53,009 nt of DNA from an uncultured Bacteroidota bacterium (GCA_903831935.1 CAIKZP010000193.1:1-53009), one strand, 5' to 3'. Counted from the first letter of the stretch, positions 9,282 to 18,220 are shown. Notes: generated by a model not told the origin, from the sequence alone. Program-made: numbers and translations.

Positions 9282-9635
9282 TTATCGAATAAAAAATAGG
9301 GTATAACTGGTTTCGTCGAATCCTATCATTACAATCTTTCCATCTAATTCAATAATAGGACGTTTAATAGCAGATTGCTTTTCTAATAAAAATGCAATGG
9401 CTGTTTTTTCATTCACTATTTTTCGTTGGTGGTTAATATCGTAAGCACGCCAAGTACTGCCTTTTTTATTTAACAATACTTCCCATCCTTTTTGTTTACA
9501 CCAGTCTTGTAATTTTTCTTCGGTAATACCTTTCTTTTTATAATCGTGAAAAGTATATTCAATCTGGTTTGTTTTTAAAAAATTAATGGTGTCTTTAACG
9601 GTGTTGCAATTTGGAATTCCGTAAACTATATACAT
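9282..9635 (-). CDS. ArsC/Spx-family protein (YffB-like)
   Basis: This 117-residue thioredoxin-fold protein belongs to the arsenate reductase/Spx family. It begins YIVYGIPNCNTVKDT with a single Cys10, not a CxxC, and continues with FHDYKKKGI, WEVLLNKKGSTWR and the KRPIIELDGK block. This pattern fits the YffB branch, whose members are small glutathione- or thiol-dependent reductases of uncertain substrate, better than true ArsC, which has a typical arginine set, or Spx, which has CxxC. It is the last gene of a four-gene minus-strand unit and ends directly against the stop of the TlpA-like gene, with no bases between them. Confidence 0.8.
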   Translation of the reverse strand: MYIVYGIPNCNTVKDTINFLKTNQIEYTFHDYKKKGITEEKLQDWCKQKGWEVLLNKKGSTWRAYDINHQRKIVNEKTAIAFLLEKQSAIKRPIIELDGKIVMIGFDETSYTLFFIR

Positions 9636-9643
9636 CTTTTTTA

Positions 9644-10150
9644 TTAAGTGGTTTTAAAATGGGTGTTTAACCAACTGTCTTTCATTGGTATGATCCAATT
9701 GTTTAGCAACTCATTTTTTGTAGCGGCCAAATTATTAAAATAAAGGGTGTCTGGGTTTAAAAAGCCATTTTCAATTCCGTGTTTAATTTGACTCATTGGT
9801 AAAACTTGCACCTTGTCTTTTATTAAAAAAGCCAAACTCATACGATTAAGTAATGATACCTTATAATGAAGTTCTAGATCTTGAATCATCCTAAACAAAG
9901 TGTCGGTACTACATCCACCTACATGTGCTGCAGATTCATCGGCCATGATTACAATAAACTGCCCAAAGAATAAATTGGCATAACCTTTTACGGGGGTGCC
10001 ATGTGTTTTCCAATTGGCTAAATAGCTGGTTAGTTTATCTTCTATTTCAAAGGCTTCGCTAATAGAAAATAATCGACTACTTTGGTAAATCCAAACTTTT
10101 GAATTTGGTTGAAAATCTGCTGGAATTAAGTTGCTGTATTCAAAACTCAT
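9644..10150 (-). CDS. Conserved Bacteroidota hypothetical protein (often mislabelled ABC transporter ATPase)
   Basis: This 168-residue soluble protein has no signal peptide or membrane segment. It has the features of a small protein conserved in Bacteroidota: KVWIYQSSR near the start, an acidic helix with a NWKTHGTPVKG segment, FIVIMADESAAHVGGCSTD in the middle and LLNRMSLAFL after it. I remember related proteins being labelled as ABC transporter ATPases, but no Walker A or signature motif is visible, so that label is not supported. The conserved GGCSTD cysteine could be functional. It lies 17 bases after the CCG-domain gene and 8 bases before the ArsC-like gene, so it is probably co-transcribed with a redox unit. 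Confidence 0.7.
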   Translation of the reverse strand: MSFEYSNLIPADFQPNSKVWIYQSSRLFSISEAFEIEDKLTSYLANWKTHGTPVKGYANLFFGQFIVIMADESAAHVGGCSTDTLFRMIQDLELHYKVSLLNRMSLAFLIKDKVQVLPMSQIKHGIENGFLNPDTLYFNNLAATKNELLNNWIIPMKDSWLNTHFKTT

Positions 10151-10167
10151 GTTTAAAAATTTATTGG

Positions 10168-10947
10168 TTATTCCATAGAAGCGGCAATCATTTCGGCAAT
10201 ATCCAAAACGGCTACTTCATTTTCTTTTTCTCTATTTTTTACGCCATCTGTCATCATTGTATTACAGAAAGGACAGGCCGATGCAATGAATGTAGCGCCT
10301 GTTTCTAGGGCTTCGTCTGTTCGTTCTGTATTAATGCGTTTGTTGCCTGGCTCATCTTCTTTAAACATTTGCGCACCACCAGCACCACAACACAAACCAT
10401 TGCTTTTACAACGTTTCATTTCTACCAGTTCTGCATCTAGTGCTTCTAATACTTTACGAGGGGCTTCGTAAATATTGTTCGACCTACCTAAATAACAACT
10501 ATCGTGGTAAACAATTTTCTTGCCTTTAAATTCGCCACCTTCTTTAAGTTTTATTTTTCCTTCATCAATTAATTGCTGTAAAAAACTGGTATGGTGAATC
10601 ACTTCGTAATTGCCACCCAATTCTGGATATTCGTTTTTAAATGTATTAAAGCAATGCGGACAAGTAGTGATGATTTTTTTAATACCATATCCATTTAAAA
10701 TTTGAATATTCTGGTAAGCCATCATTTGAAATAAAAATTCATTTCCTGCACGTCTTGCAGGGTCTCCAGTACATGCTTCTTCTTTTCCAAGTATGGCATA
10801 ATTAACGCCCACTTTATTAAGGATGGTTGCAAATGCTTTGGTGATTTTTTGTGCTCGTTGGTCGAAACTTCCTGCACAGCCCACCCAAAACAACACTTCG
10901 GGTGTTTGGCCATTTGCAAGCATTTCAGCCATGGTATTTACTTTCAT
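10168..10947 (-). CDS. CCG-domain (Fe-S)-binding protein, HdrB/LutA-like
   Basis: This 259-residue protein carries two cysteine-rich CCG-type domains of the kind found in heterodisulfide reductase HdrB, GlpC and lactate-oxidising LutA. Cysteine clusters include WVGCAGSF near the N-terminus, TTCPHCFNTF, HDSCYLGR, the diagnostic CCGAGG, and ACPFCNTMM near the end. Such domains bind an unusual 4Fe-4S cluster that handles disulfide or two-electron chemistry. Its natural partner is the membrane 4Fe-4S protein encoded 41 bases upstream, which would carry electrons to or from the membrane quinone pool. The exact substrate is not evident; LutBC partners are absent. Confidence 0.85.
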   Translation of the reverse strand: MKVNTMAEMLANGQTPEVLFWVGCAGSFDQRAQKITKAFATILNKVGVNYAILGKEEACTGDPARRAGNEFLFQMMAYQNIQILNGYGIKKIITTCPHCFNTFKNEYPELGGNYEVIHHTSFLQQLIDEGKIKLKEGGEFKGKKIVYHDSCYLGRSNNIYEAPRKVLEALDAELVEMKRCKSNGLCCGAGGAQMFKEDEPGNKRINTERTDEALETGATFIASACPFCNTMMTDGVKNREKENEVAVLDIAEMIAASME

Positions 10948-10988
10948 ATTGGAAAGATTTATGTAAAGTTAGTTTAAAGTTCATGCCA

Positions 10989-12308
10989 TTAATTATTTGG
11001 CATTTCATTGATCCAATTAGCACGATCGTCTGGCGCAAATTTCCAAGGTGCAAAATTATTTTCAATATTACTAAATGTGCTATTCCATTCTTGCGGTGCA
11101 TTGCTGTCTTCCATAATTAGCGCACGCCTTAGTTCCATAATAATGTCTAATGGAGAGATACTTACCGGACACTCCTCTACACAAGCATTACAGGTGGTAC
11201 AGGCGCGTAATTCTTCGATACCGATATAGTTTTGTATTAATGATTTTCCGTCGTCTACAAAAGCTTTATTTTGATTAATATTCATACCCACTTCTTCTAG
11301 TCGATCCCTAGTGGCCATCATGATTTTTCTAGGACTCAATAATTTCCCTGTAATATTTGCTGGACAGGCACTTGTGCATCTTCCACATTCGGTGCAACTA
11401 TATGCGTCCATTAGGTTTTTCCAGCTCAAATCAAATACATCTTTAGCCCCAAATTTTTCTGGAGGATTAGCATTGGTTGGTGCCAATTCAGGTTGCATGG
11501 CATACAATACTTCGTTTTGTACCGATGGCATATTGCTCATTTGGCCAATAGCATTTAAACGCGAATAATAAGCATTTGGAAAAGCCAATACAATATGCAA
11601 ATGTTTAGAATAGGGTAGGTAATTTAAAAATGTAAAAATGCCTATTATGTGTAACCACCAACAAATGCGTTCAATTACAACCAAACTGCTTAATGGAATG
11701 TTTGAAAAATACGGACTGATAAACGATGAAAAGAAAAGTGATCCGGTTGTTTTATAATGTTCACTACCTTTTAATTGAATGGCTTGGTCTGTAGCATTCA
11801 TTAATAAAAACAAACTCATTAAAACAATTTCTGTTATTAGAATATAGTTGGCATCCGATTTAGGCCATCCTTCCAAATCTTTATTGGCAAAGCGTTTTAG
11901 CTTGATAATATTTCTTCTGGTTAAAAAAACAACACATACCAGTGTTACCAATACGGCCAAACTTTCAAATACATTAATAATAAAAGCATAGTAATTGCCC
12001 AATAGTGGCAGAAACAAACGGTGTGTTCCTAAAAGTCCATCTAACAATAATTCTAAAACCTCAATATTGATAATAATAAATCCGCCATAAATAATTAAAT
12101 GCAAAAAAGCTACTAATGGATTTTTAAACATTTTCTTTTGACCTAAAGCCAATAACAAAACGTTTTTCCAGCGTTTTGAAGGGTTGTCGGATCTGTCTTC
12201 GGGTCGGCCCAAAAAGATATTCCGCTTAATTTCACCCGCTTTTTTAGTAAATAGCCATGTAGCGACGATAAATAATGCCACAAAAAGAATTTGTTGGAGT
12301 ATTGGCAT
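10989..12308 (-). CDS. Membrane-bound 4Fe-4S dicluster oxidoreductase subunit (HdrC/DsrMK-like)
   Basis: This 439-residue protein joins an N-terminal membrane domain to a C-terminal ferredoxin-like domain. Hydrophobic segments lie at about residues 5-22, 65-85, 108-130, 158-172 and 208-230. Two 4Fe-4S motifs follow: Cys305, 308, 311 and 315 (CTECGRCTSACP) and Cys370, 373, 376 and 380 (CTTCNACVEECP). The architecture resembles the NarI-like membrane plus HdrC-type proteins that pass electrons between quinones and a CCG-domain partner, here the next gene. A histidine-bearing heme site is possible in the membrane part but I cannot assign it. It is the first gene of the minus-strand unit and lies divergent from the phosphoribosyltransferase gene. 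Confidence 0.82.
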   Translation of the reverse strand: MPILQQILFVALFIVATWLFTKKAGEIKRNIFLGRPEDRSDNPSKRWKNVLLLALGQKKMFKNPLVAFLHLIIYGGFIIINIEVLELLLDGLLGTHRLFLPLLGNYYAFIINVFESLAVLVTLVCVVFLTRRNIIKLKRFANKDLEGWPKSDANYILITEIVLMSLFLLMNATDQAIQLKGSEHYKTTGSLFFSSFISPYFSNIPLSSLVVIERICWWLHIIGIFTFLNYLPYSKHLHIVLAFPNAYYSRLNAIGQMSNMPSVQNEVLYAMQPELAPTNANPPEKFGAKDVFDLSWKNLMDAYSCTECGRCTSACPANITGKLLSPRKIMMATRDRLEEVGMNINQNKAFVDDGKSLIQNYIGIEELRACTTCNACVEECPVSISPLDIIMELRRALIMEDSNAPQEWNSTFSNIENNFAPWKFAPDDRANWINEMPNN

Positions 12309-12359
12309 AGTTAGTAGTTAAGGTGTTAAAGTTAGCAGTTTTGCTTTGTTGTAAATTGG

Positions 12360-12391
12360 ATTGTTGGTTGATTTTATTGTGCTTATTTTTG
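12360..12391 (+). promoter_or_regulatory. Bacteroidota-type promoter for the phosphoribosyltransferase gene
   Basis: An ATTG at 12360-12363 is followed by 20 bases and then a perfect TATTTTTG at 12384-12391, matching the Bacteroidota consensus TTTG / TAnnTTTG with one mismatch in the -33 element. Transcription would begin near 12396, just ahead of the ATG codons at 12403 and 12409. This argues against a start at the upstream TTG at 12361, which lies inside the promoter. Confidence 0.6.
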
Positions 12392-12402
12392 AACTACAAA
12401 AA

Positions 12403-12909
12403 ATGTCTATGTCAGAAAAAAAAATTATCCTCAACCAAGAATCGGCCAACCAAAAATTGCACCGGATGGCACTGGAACTGGCAGAAAACCTAAGTGGTAG
12501 TAACGCTGAGGTTATTTTAATAGGTGTTCGTACCAATGGTTTAGTAATTGCCCAAAAAATTGCCGAGTTATTAAAGCCTTATATCAGTAATAAAATATCC
12601 ATTATATCTGTTTCACTTAATAAGCAATTGCCCAAAGAGGTTGTTTTAAGTGAAAACAGTAACCTAACTGATTTAAACTTGGTATTAATTGATGATGTAG
12701 CCAATAGTGGTAAAACCTTATTGTATGCACTAAAACCCTTGCTAGCGTTTTATCCTAGAACCATTCAAACCCTTGTTTTGGTTGAGCGTATGTATAAAAT
12801 GTATCCTGTAAAACCCGATTATGTAGGTATTTCAGTTGCTACAACACCTGAAAATCATATAGAAGTAGAAGTTGCAGACGGGCAAATCATGGGTGCTTAC
12901 GTGATTTAA
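12403..12909 (+). CDS. PyrR-like phosphoribosyltransferase family protein
   Basis: This protein of about 168 residues has the type I phosphoribosyltransferase fold. The PRPP-binding signature LVLIDDVANSGKT is clear, and the IGVRTNGLVIA block is the one seen in PyrR-like proteins. PyrR can be a regulator of pyrimidine genes, a weak uracil phosphoribosyltransferase, or both; no pyr genes lie nearby, so its role here is open. I place the start at 12403 (or 12409, a second in-frame ATG) because a good promoter ends at 12391. It is divergent from the Fe-S operon and 65 bases ahead of the phosphohexomutase gene. Confidence 0.75.
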   Translation: MSMSEKKIILNQESANQKLHRMALELAENLSGSNAEVILIGVRTNGLVIAQKIAELLKPYISNKISIISVSLNKQLPKEVVLSENSNLTDLNLVLIDDVANSGKTLLYALKPLLAFYPRTIQTLVLVERMYKMYPVKPDYVGISVATTPENHIEVEVADGQIMGAYVI

Positions 12910-12944
12910 TGGATTACAAATCAATAGATATAACAATCTTTTAA

Positions 12945-12952
12945 TATTTTTG
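12945..12952 (+). promoter_or_regulatory. -7 element upstream of the phosphohexomutase gene
   Basis: TATTTTTG matches TAnnTTTG perfectly and ends 22 bases before the ATG at 12975. I do not see a convincing TTTG at the right distance upstream, so this is a partial promoter call. Confidence 0.4.
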
Positions 12953-12974
12953 GTTTTAAATATAACAATACAAT

Positions 12975-14702
12975 ATGGACGCAGTAATTCAAGAAAGAGT
13001 AAATACTTGGGCAAACGGAAATTACGACCAAGCAACCAAAGAGGCTATTGCAAATATGCAAGCCAATAATCAAGACGAATTAGCCGATGCTTTTTATAAA
13101 AGTTTAGAATTTGGTACAGGCGGATTACGCGGAATTATGGGCGTTGGTACCAATCGGATTAACAAGTATACAATAGGCATGGCTACACAAGGCTTTGCCA
13201 ATTATTTAAAAAAAAACTATCCTGCCGAAACTATTAAAATGGCAATTGGGCACGATAGTAGAAACAACAGCCGTTTTTTTGCAGAAACAACAGCCAATGT
13301 ATTTGCAGCGAATGGCATTAAAGTGTATTTATTTGAAGCTCTAAGACCTACACCAGAATTGAGTTTTGCCATTAGGCATTTGGGCTGTAAAGGTGGCGTG
13401 GTATGTACTGCATCGCATAATCCCAAAGAATACAATGGGTATAAAGCTTATTGGAATGATGGTGGTCAATTAGTACCGCCGCACGATAAAAATGTAATTA
13501 AAGAAGTAGAAGCAGTAACTAGTATTGATGATGTAAAATGGACCGGTGGAGAAATGAATATTTCCATCATGGGTAAAGAAATGGATGATGCTTATTTAAA
13601 AATGGTGAAAGGCCTAAGTGTATATCCAGAAGTTATTGCCAAACAACACGACCTTAAAATTGTATACACTCCAATACATGGAACGGGTATTACATTAGTG
13701 CCACAAGTATTAAAAGATTTTGGTTTTACCAATGTTACAGTTGTTGAAGAGCAATCTGTTCCTGATGGTAATTTTCCTACAGTAATATATCCTAATCCCG
13801 AAGAGTCCGAAACAATGAGTATTGGGCTTAGTAAAGCAAAAGCACTTGATGCCGATATTTTATTGGGTACAGACCCTGATGCAGACCGCGTTGGTATTGG
13901 TGTAAAAAACCACAAAGGCGAATGGGTATTAATGAATGGTAACCAAACGGCTGTATTGGCTTTTGCCTATATGTTAGAAGCCCGCAAAGCCAAGGGCATA
14001 GCGCAACCCAACGATATGGTTATTACAACCATCGTTACAACAGAAATGATCAATGCATTGGCCGCTGCAAATGATGTTGCCTGTTATAATGTACTAACAG
14101 GATTTAAATGGATTGCAGAATTAATTAAAGAAAAAGAGCAGCAAGAAAATTATGTTATAGGAGGAGAGGAAAGTTTTGGTTTAATGATTGGCGATCAAAT
14201 TAGAGACAAAGATGCTATCAGTGCCGTTGCCCTAATGTGCGAAATGGCCGCTTATGCCAAAGAGCAAGGAAAGACCTTGTTTGAAAAGATGATTGAACTC
14301 TATCAGCAATATGGTTTCTATTACGAAAACTTAATTAGCATCACCAAAAAAGGCATGAATGGCCAAAAGGAAATTGCTGATATGATGGATGGGTTTAGAA
14401 ATAATCCACCTGCAACAATTGATGGCGCGCAGGTAGTTCAATTATTAGATTACGAATTACAAAAAGGATCTAATCCTTCAAACGGAGAAACATGGCCCAT
14501 TCTTTTACCAAAAAGCAATGTGTTGCAATTTATCACTGCCGATGGTTCTAAAATATCAGCCCGACCTTCTGGTACCGAACCAAAAATTAAGTTTTATTTC
14601 AGTGTTAAATCTACACTAGCCAATAAAGCCGATTTTGATGTGGTATATGCCGAATTGGAGCAAAAAATTAAACGCATTATTGTGGATATGCATTTACAAT
14701 AA
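12975..14702 (+). CDS. Phospho-sugar mutase (phosphoglucomutase/phosphomannomutase family)
   Basis: This 575-residue cytosolic enzyme belongs to the alpha-D-phosphohexomutase superfamily, which moves a phosphate between C1 and C6 of hexoses. The four domain signatures are in order: the phosphoserine loop CTASHNPKEYNGYK with Ser147, the metal loop GTDPDADRVG, the sugar-binding loop GEESFG and the phosphate-binding loop RPSGTEPKIKFY. The length and the N-terminal FGTGGLRG motif fit the PgcA/PGM2-like branch rather than GlmM, which is encoded separately at 30668-32065. Substrate may be glucose or mannose phosphate; this cannot be decided from the motifs. Confidence 0.9.
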   Translation: MDAVIQERVNTWANGNYDQATKEAIANMQANNQDELADAFYKSLEFGTGGLRGIMGVGTNRINKYTIGMATQGFANYLKKNYPAETIKMAIGHDSRNNSRFFAETTANVFAANGIKVYLFEALRPTPELSFAIRHLGCKGGVVCTASHNPKEYNGYKAYWNDGGQLVPPHDKNVIKEVEAVTSIDDVKWTGGEMNISIMGKEMDDAYLKMVKGLSVYPEVIAKQHDLKIVYTPIHGTGITLVPQVLKDFGFTNVTVVEEQSVPDGNFPTVIYPNPEESETMSIGLSKAKALDADILLGTDPDADRVGIGVKNHKGEWVLMNGNQTAVLAFAYMLEARKAKGIAQPNDMVITTIVTTEMINALAAANDVACYNVLTGFKWIAELIKEKEQQENYVIGGEESFGLMIGDQIRDKDAISAVALMCEMAAYAKEQGKTLFEKMIELYQQYGFYYENLISITKKGMNGQKEIADMMDGFRNNPPATIDGAQVVQLLDYELQKGSNPSNGETWPILLPKSNVLQFITADGSKISARPSGTEPKIKFYFSVKSTLANKADFDVVYAELEQKIKRIIVDMHLQ

Positions 14703-14758
14703 TCTTTCTATTCACATCATAAGTATCATTCATCAGATGTGTTATATTCGTTTTGTTT

Positions 14759-15418
14759 ATGAGAAAAGATTATTTAGATACCTACCAACATAAAGGGTTT
14801 AGAAAAAGATTGGTAGAATTATTAAGAACAAAAGGAATTACCGATGAAATAGTGTTAGAAGCTATCAATACAATTCCTAGACATTTTTTTTTAGATTCTG
14901 CATTCGATAAAATTGCTTACGAAGATCGTGCGTTTGAAATTGGCGCTAACCAAACTATTTCGCAACCTTATACTGTTGCTTATCAATCTCAATTATTACA
15001 AGTTAAAAAAAACGACAAAGTACTTGAAATAGGCACTGGGAGTGTGTATCAGTCAAGTGTTTTAGCAGAAATGGGTGCATGGGTATATACCATTGAACGC
15101 CAGAAAAAATTATACGACGAACAAAAAAATTATTATCTCCGACCAAAATATCCCAATATTAAATTCTTTTATGGCGATGGTTTTCAGGGGTTGCCAGCGT
15201 ATGCGCCTTTTGATAAAATTATTATCACAGCCGCAGCACCAATGATTCCGCCAAAACTAATTGAACAATTAAAAGTAGGAGGGATGATGGTGATTCCTTT
15301 AAACGAAGGCGATATACAACGCATGCTGCGTATTACTAAAATGGCCGATGGTAGTATTCAACAAGAATCATTTGAGGCATTTTCATTTGTGCCAATGCTT
15401 ACAGGTAAGCAAGACTAA
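14759..15418 (+). CDS. pcm: Protein-L-isoaspartate O-methyltransferase
   Basis: This 219-residue SAM-dependent enzyme repairs isoaspartyl residues in aged proteins. Family blocks include FEIGANQTISQPYTVAYQ, which binds substrate, motif I at residues 88-98 and IIITAAAPMIPP. Motif I reads LEIGTGSVYQ, with Val96 where the common form has glycine (GTGSGYQ); the codon is GTG, one base from a glycine codon. The rest of the fold seems intact, so the protein is probably active, but the change is worth noting. The start is the ATG at 14759; a TTG two codons earlier is less likely. A strong terminator hairpin follows 50 bases after the stop. Confidence 0.88.
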   Translation: MRKDYLDTYQHKGFRKRLVELLRTKGITDEIVLEAINTIPRHFFLDSAFDKIAYEDRAFEIGANQTISQPYTVAYQSQLLQVKKNDKVLEIGTGSVYQSSVLAEMGAWVYTIERQKKLYDEQKNYYLRPKYPNIKFFYGDGFQGLPAYAPFDKIIITAAAPMIPPKLIEQLKVGGMMVIPLNEGDIQRMLRITKMADGSIQQESFEAFSFVPMLTGKQD

Positions 15419-15468
15419 ATTTAAATTGGGGGAACTATATTTTATTGACCAGTTCAATAGGGTATCAT

Positions 15469-15505
15469 AAAAAAAGCTTGACTGTTATGCAGTCAAGCTT
15501 TTTTT
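15469..15505. terminator. Bidirectional intrinsic terminator between pcm and the receptor gene
   Basis: A perfect 15-base inverted repeat (arms 15469-15483 and 15491-15505, GC part GCTTGACT/AGTCAAGC) encloses a 7-base loop and is flanked by A7 on the left and T7 on the right. It can end transcription in both directions, serving pcm on the plus strand and the receptor gene on the minus strand. Confidence 0.92.
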
Positions 15506-15553
15506 ATCTTTAAAAACCGTATCGTTTATTTATGACGACACATGGTTGATAGA

Positions 15554-18220
15554 TTATTGCATCATATCCATTCCGCCAGATCCCATATCGGCTTTGCTAT
15601 TTTTGCGTTTAAACAAGGTTGCATCAAATTTACCAAAACGGTAACTGAAAGTTAAACGTCCTTGTTGTTGGTCTCTACTTCTTGAACTTGTTTGATTAAA
15701 GTAAATACTTTCAGAATAAGTTTTTGAAACCTGTGTTTTGAAAATATCATTCACACTCAAACTTAATGAACCAGACTTTCCGTTCTTCCAAGTCCAATCT
15801 TTTTTAATTGCTAAATCAGCAGAATAACGTGGATAGTTATATCCTTGAGAAGTTGTTTGAGGACCACCAAACATTCCACCCATTCCACCACTCATACCAC
15901 GACCTTGCATTTGGTTACTGCCACCTCCAGGAGGTAAAATTGTTTTTGCTTGGTAGTCGCCACTAAATTGTATAGACCATGTTTTAGAAACTTTAAAAGT
16001 ACTGTTCATTTTACTGAACCAACTTAAAAGTGAATTGTCAATTGTTTGATTTGCTATGCTCGAGTTGATTTTTGAATTAAATAAGTTGAAACTTAAAGTA
16101 AGATCCCACCATTTGTTTACAGACATTTTATTAGACAATTCTAATCCATAAGTCATGCTATTATCTGCATTAATATAGGTGTTGAAATAAGCACTATCAC
16201 CCGATGATAAACCATTCTTGTCGCGATATACATAACGCGTAATTAGATTGGTGCTGTATTTAAAATAAACAGTTGCTAAAAAATTAGCGCCTTTTTTGTA
16301 AGCATTATTATAAGAAGCCTCAAATGAATTGGTGAATTCTGGTTTTAATTTGGCATTACCAATATTAATATTTTGCGGATCTGAATAATCAGGGAAAGGC
16401 ATCAATTGAAAGAAGTTAGGACGATTCACACGTCTTGAATAGTTCAATTGAAAATCTTGCGTGGCATTTATTTTATAAGTAGCAAATGCACTTGGGAACA
16501 AGCTCAATGGGTATTTCACCGAAAAATTAGAAGAGTCAATACCATTTTGTTTTAATAAAGTACCAGTGTAACTAGAACTTTCAACTCTAAAACCTAATTG
16601 ATAACTCCATTTTTTTGCTTTAAAAGAATAGTTTACATAACCAGCATAAACTTGGTCGTTAAATTTATATTTACTACTAATTGATGGGACCAATAAATAA
16701 TCATTAAGTGTTGAACTGAAACGATATTGGTCACTTCCGTTGCTGAAGTCACGAATTGCGCCGCGTCCACCTGCTTCAAATTTTGCATCTTCACCCAATT
16801 CATTTTCATAGTCTAATTGTAGGGTATAGTTTTTACTTACACCACCACCTAAGGTTTTTTGTTTTAATCCTGATCCTTTTAAACTATTATCTAAATTATA
16901 AGTTTGGGTATTAATATTACTCTCGTTATTATTATTACTAGAGTTCATGTTTAAATCTCCAGACAAACTTTCACCAGCTTTTGCGTAATTGTGTTTATAA
17001 CTTAATTGCGTTCCAAAGTTTTCAAACAAGCCTCTACTTGAGCTTGCAATGTTATTATATGAAGTATTTGTGCCTTTAATGGTAGAATCTACTCTTTGCG
17101 TTTGGTCGCTATTCATTTCTCCTGTTACATAGTTCGCAGCTACAGTAAAAGTGTTTCTATTATTTAATAAGTAATCTACACTTCCTCTAAAGAAACCAAA
17201 ATACCCACCACCTACACTGTTGGAGTTTTGATGTATAAAACTAGGTGTTGCTAAATAGTTATTACGGTCGGCATATCCTTCAGAAATAGATTTACGCTCA
17301 TTTAAATTACCGCTTAATGAGATATTGGTTTTAGTTTGGCGAATGCTTAAATCTCCTCCCAAATTGAATTTTCCACGAGAGTCAATACCAGCGCGTAATC
17401 CACCATTATAGCCGCTTTTTTTATTCTTCTTTAAAACAATATTTAAAATACCGGCATTACCACCAGATGCATCGTATTTAGCAGAAGGGTTGGTAATTAA
17501 TTCTACTTTATCAATAATTTCTGCAGGTATTTGATCGAGTGTTAAAGTAGTTGGTCTGTTATCAATAAAAATAGTAGGGGCCGCATTACGCATAGTTACG
17601 TTTCCGTCAATATCTACATTTAATGAAGGAATATTCTTCATAATCTCAGTTGCAGTTTGACCAGCACTCATTAAATTTTTATCTACATTGAAAATTTTAC
17701 GATCAATACCCATTTCAAACAATGGCTTAGCAGTAGAATTAACGGTTACATTTCCAAGATTGGTAGCGTCTTGTTCTATTTTGATATTACCCAAATCTTT
17801 ATCAACCATTCCTAATAGTTGTTGCATATTTGGTTGGCCTTGTCCTCCTTGAGGGAATTTAATACCAAAGCTAATTGGCTTTTCTAATTTGGTATAGCCA
17901 ATAGATGATAGTTTTAGCGTAAAACTGCCCATTACTGATAGGTTTTCAATACTAAACTCACCGTTTGCTTTGGTGATTTGCGTTGAAAGTATGGCTATCT
18001 TCAATTTTTTTGTTACAGTATCAAATTTGTTACCGGTTAACTGTATGGTAACACCTTCAACTGCTTTATTGGTTTTAGCGTCAATGATTTTTCCATAAAA
18101 ATGGCCAACATTCATGTTTTGACTAGCGCCGGCGCCTCCTCTCATTCCTCCCATTGGGTATTGTGCCATAGAGAAACTCATGACATGCATTAAAATTGCG
18201 GAAAGTATTATTTTTTTCAT
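15554..18220 (-). CDS. TonB-dependent-receptor-like outer-membrane beta-barrel protein
   Basis: This 888-residue protein has a signal peptide (about residues 1-19, ending SMAQ). Residues about 40-145 form a CarboxypepD_reg-like beta-sandwich (GKIIDAKTNKAVEGVTIQL and on). A plug-like region follows, with ATEIMKNIPSLNVDIDGNV and EIIDKVELITNPSAKYDASG, and then a barrel of the OMP_b-brl_3 type with repeated aromatic strands up to the end. No SusD-like lipoprotein gene is nearby, so a SusCD glycan system is not supported; such stand-alone receptors are common in Bacteroidota and their ligands are mostly unknown. Methionine- and glycine-rich stretches lie just after the signal peptide, near residue 770 and at the C-terminus. 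A 9-base inverted repeat sits upstream. Confidence 0.88.
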   Translation of the reverse strand: MKKIILSAILMHVMSFSMAQYPMGGMRGGAGASQNMNVGHFYGKIIDAKTNKAVEGVTIQLTGNKFDTVTKKLKIAILSTQITKANGEFSIENLSVMGSFTLKLSSIGYTKLEKPISFGIKFPQGGQGQPNMQQLLGMVDKDLGNIKIEQDATNLGNVTVNSTAKPLFEMGIDRKIFNVDKNLMSAGQTATEIMKNIPSLNVDIDGNVTMRNAAPTIFIDNRPTTLTLDQIPAEIIDKVELITNPSAKYDASGGNAGILNIVLKKNKKSGYNGGLRAGIDSRGKFNLGGDLSIRQTKTNISLSGNLNERKSISEGYADRNNYLATPSFIHQNSNSVGGGYFGFFRGSVDYLLNNRNTFTVAANYVTGEMNSDQTQRVDSTIKGTNTSYNNIASSSRGLFENFGTQLSYKHNYAKAGESLSGDLNMNSSNNNNESNINTQTYNLDNSLKGSGLKQKTLGGGVSKNYTLQLDYENELGEDAKFEAGGRGAIRDFSNGSDQYRFSSTLNDYLLVPSISSKYKFNDQVYAGYVNYSFKAKKWSYQLGFRVESSSYTGTLLKQNGIDSSNFSVKYPLSLFPSAFATYKINATQDFQLNYSRRVNRPNFFQLMPFPDYSDPQNINIGNAKLKPEFTNSFEASYNNAYKKGANFLATVYFKYSTNLITRYVYRDKNGLSSGDSAYFNTYINADNSMTYGLELSNKMSVNKWWDLTLSFNLFNSKINSSIANQTIDNSLLSWFSKMNSTFKVSKTWSIQFSGDYQAKTILPPGGGSNQMQGRGMSGGMGGMFGGPQTTSQGYNYPRYSADLAIKKDWTWKNGKSGSLSLSVNDIFKTQVSKTYSESIYFNQTSSRSRDQQQGRLTFSYRFGKFDATLFKRKNSKADMGSGGMDMMQ

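Noticed and set aside
9644..10150. ABC transporter ATPase label for the 168-residue protein
   Set aside because: No Walker A, Walker B or LSGGQ-like signature can be seen.
12975..14702. Assignment of this mutase as GlmM
   Set aside because: Its loops and length fit the PgcA-type branch, and a better GlmM candidate is at 30668-32065.
15554..18220. A SusC/SusD glycan-uptake system
   Set aside because: There is no SusD-like lipoprotein gene or glycoside hydrolase next to the receptor; it looks like a stand-alone outer-membrane barrel.
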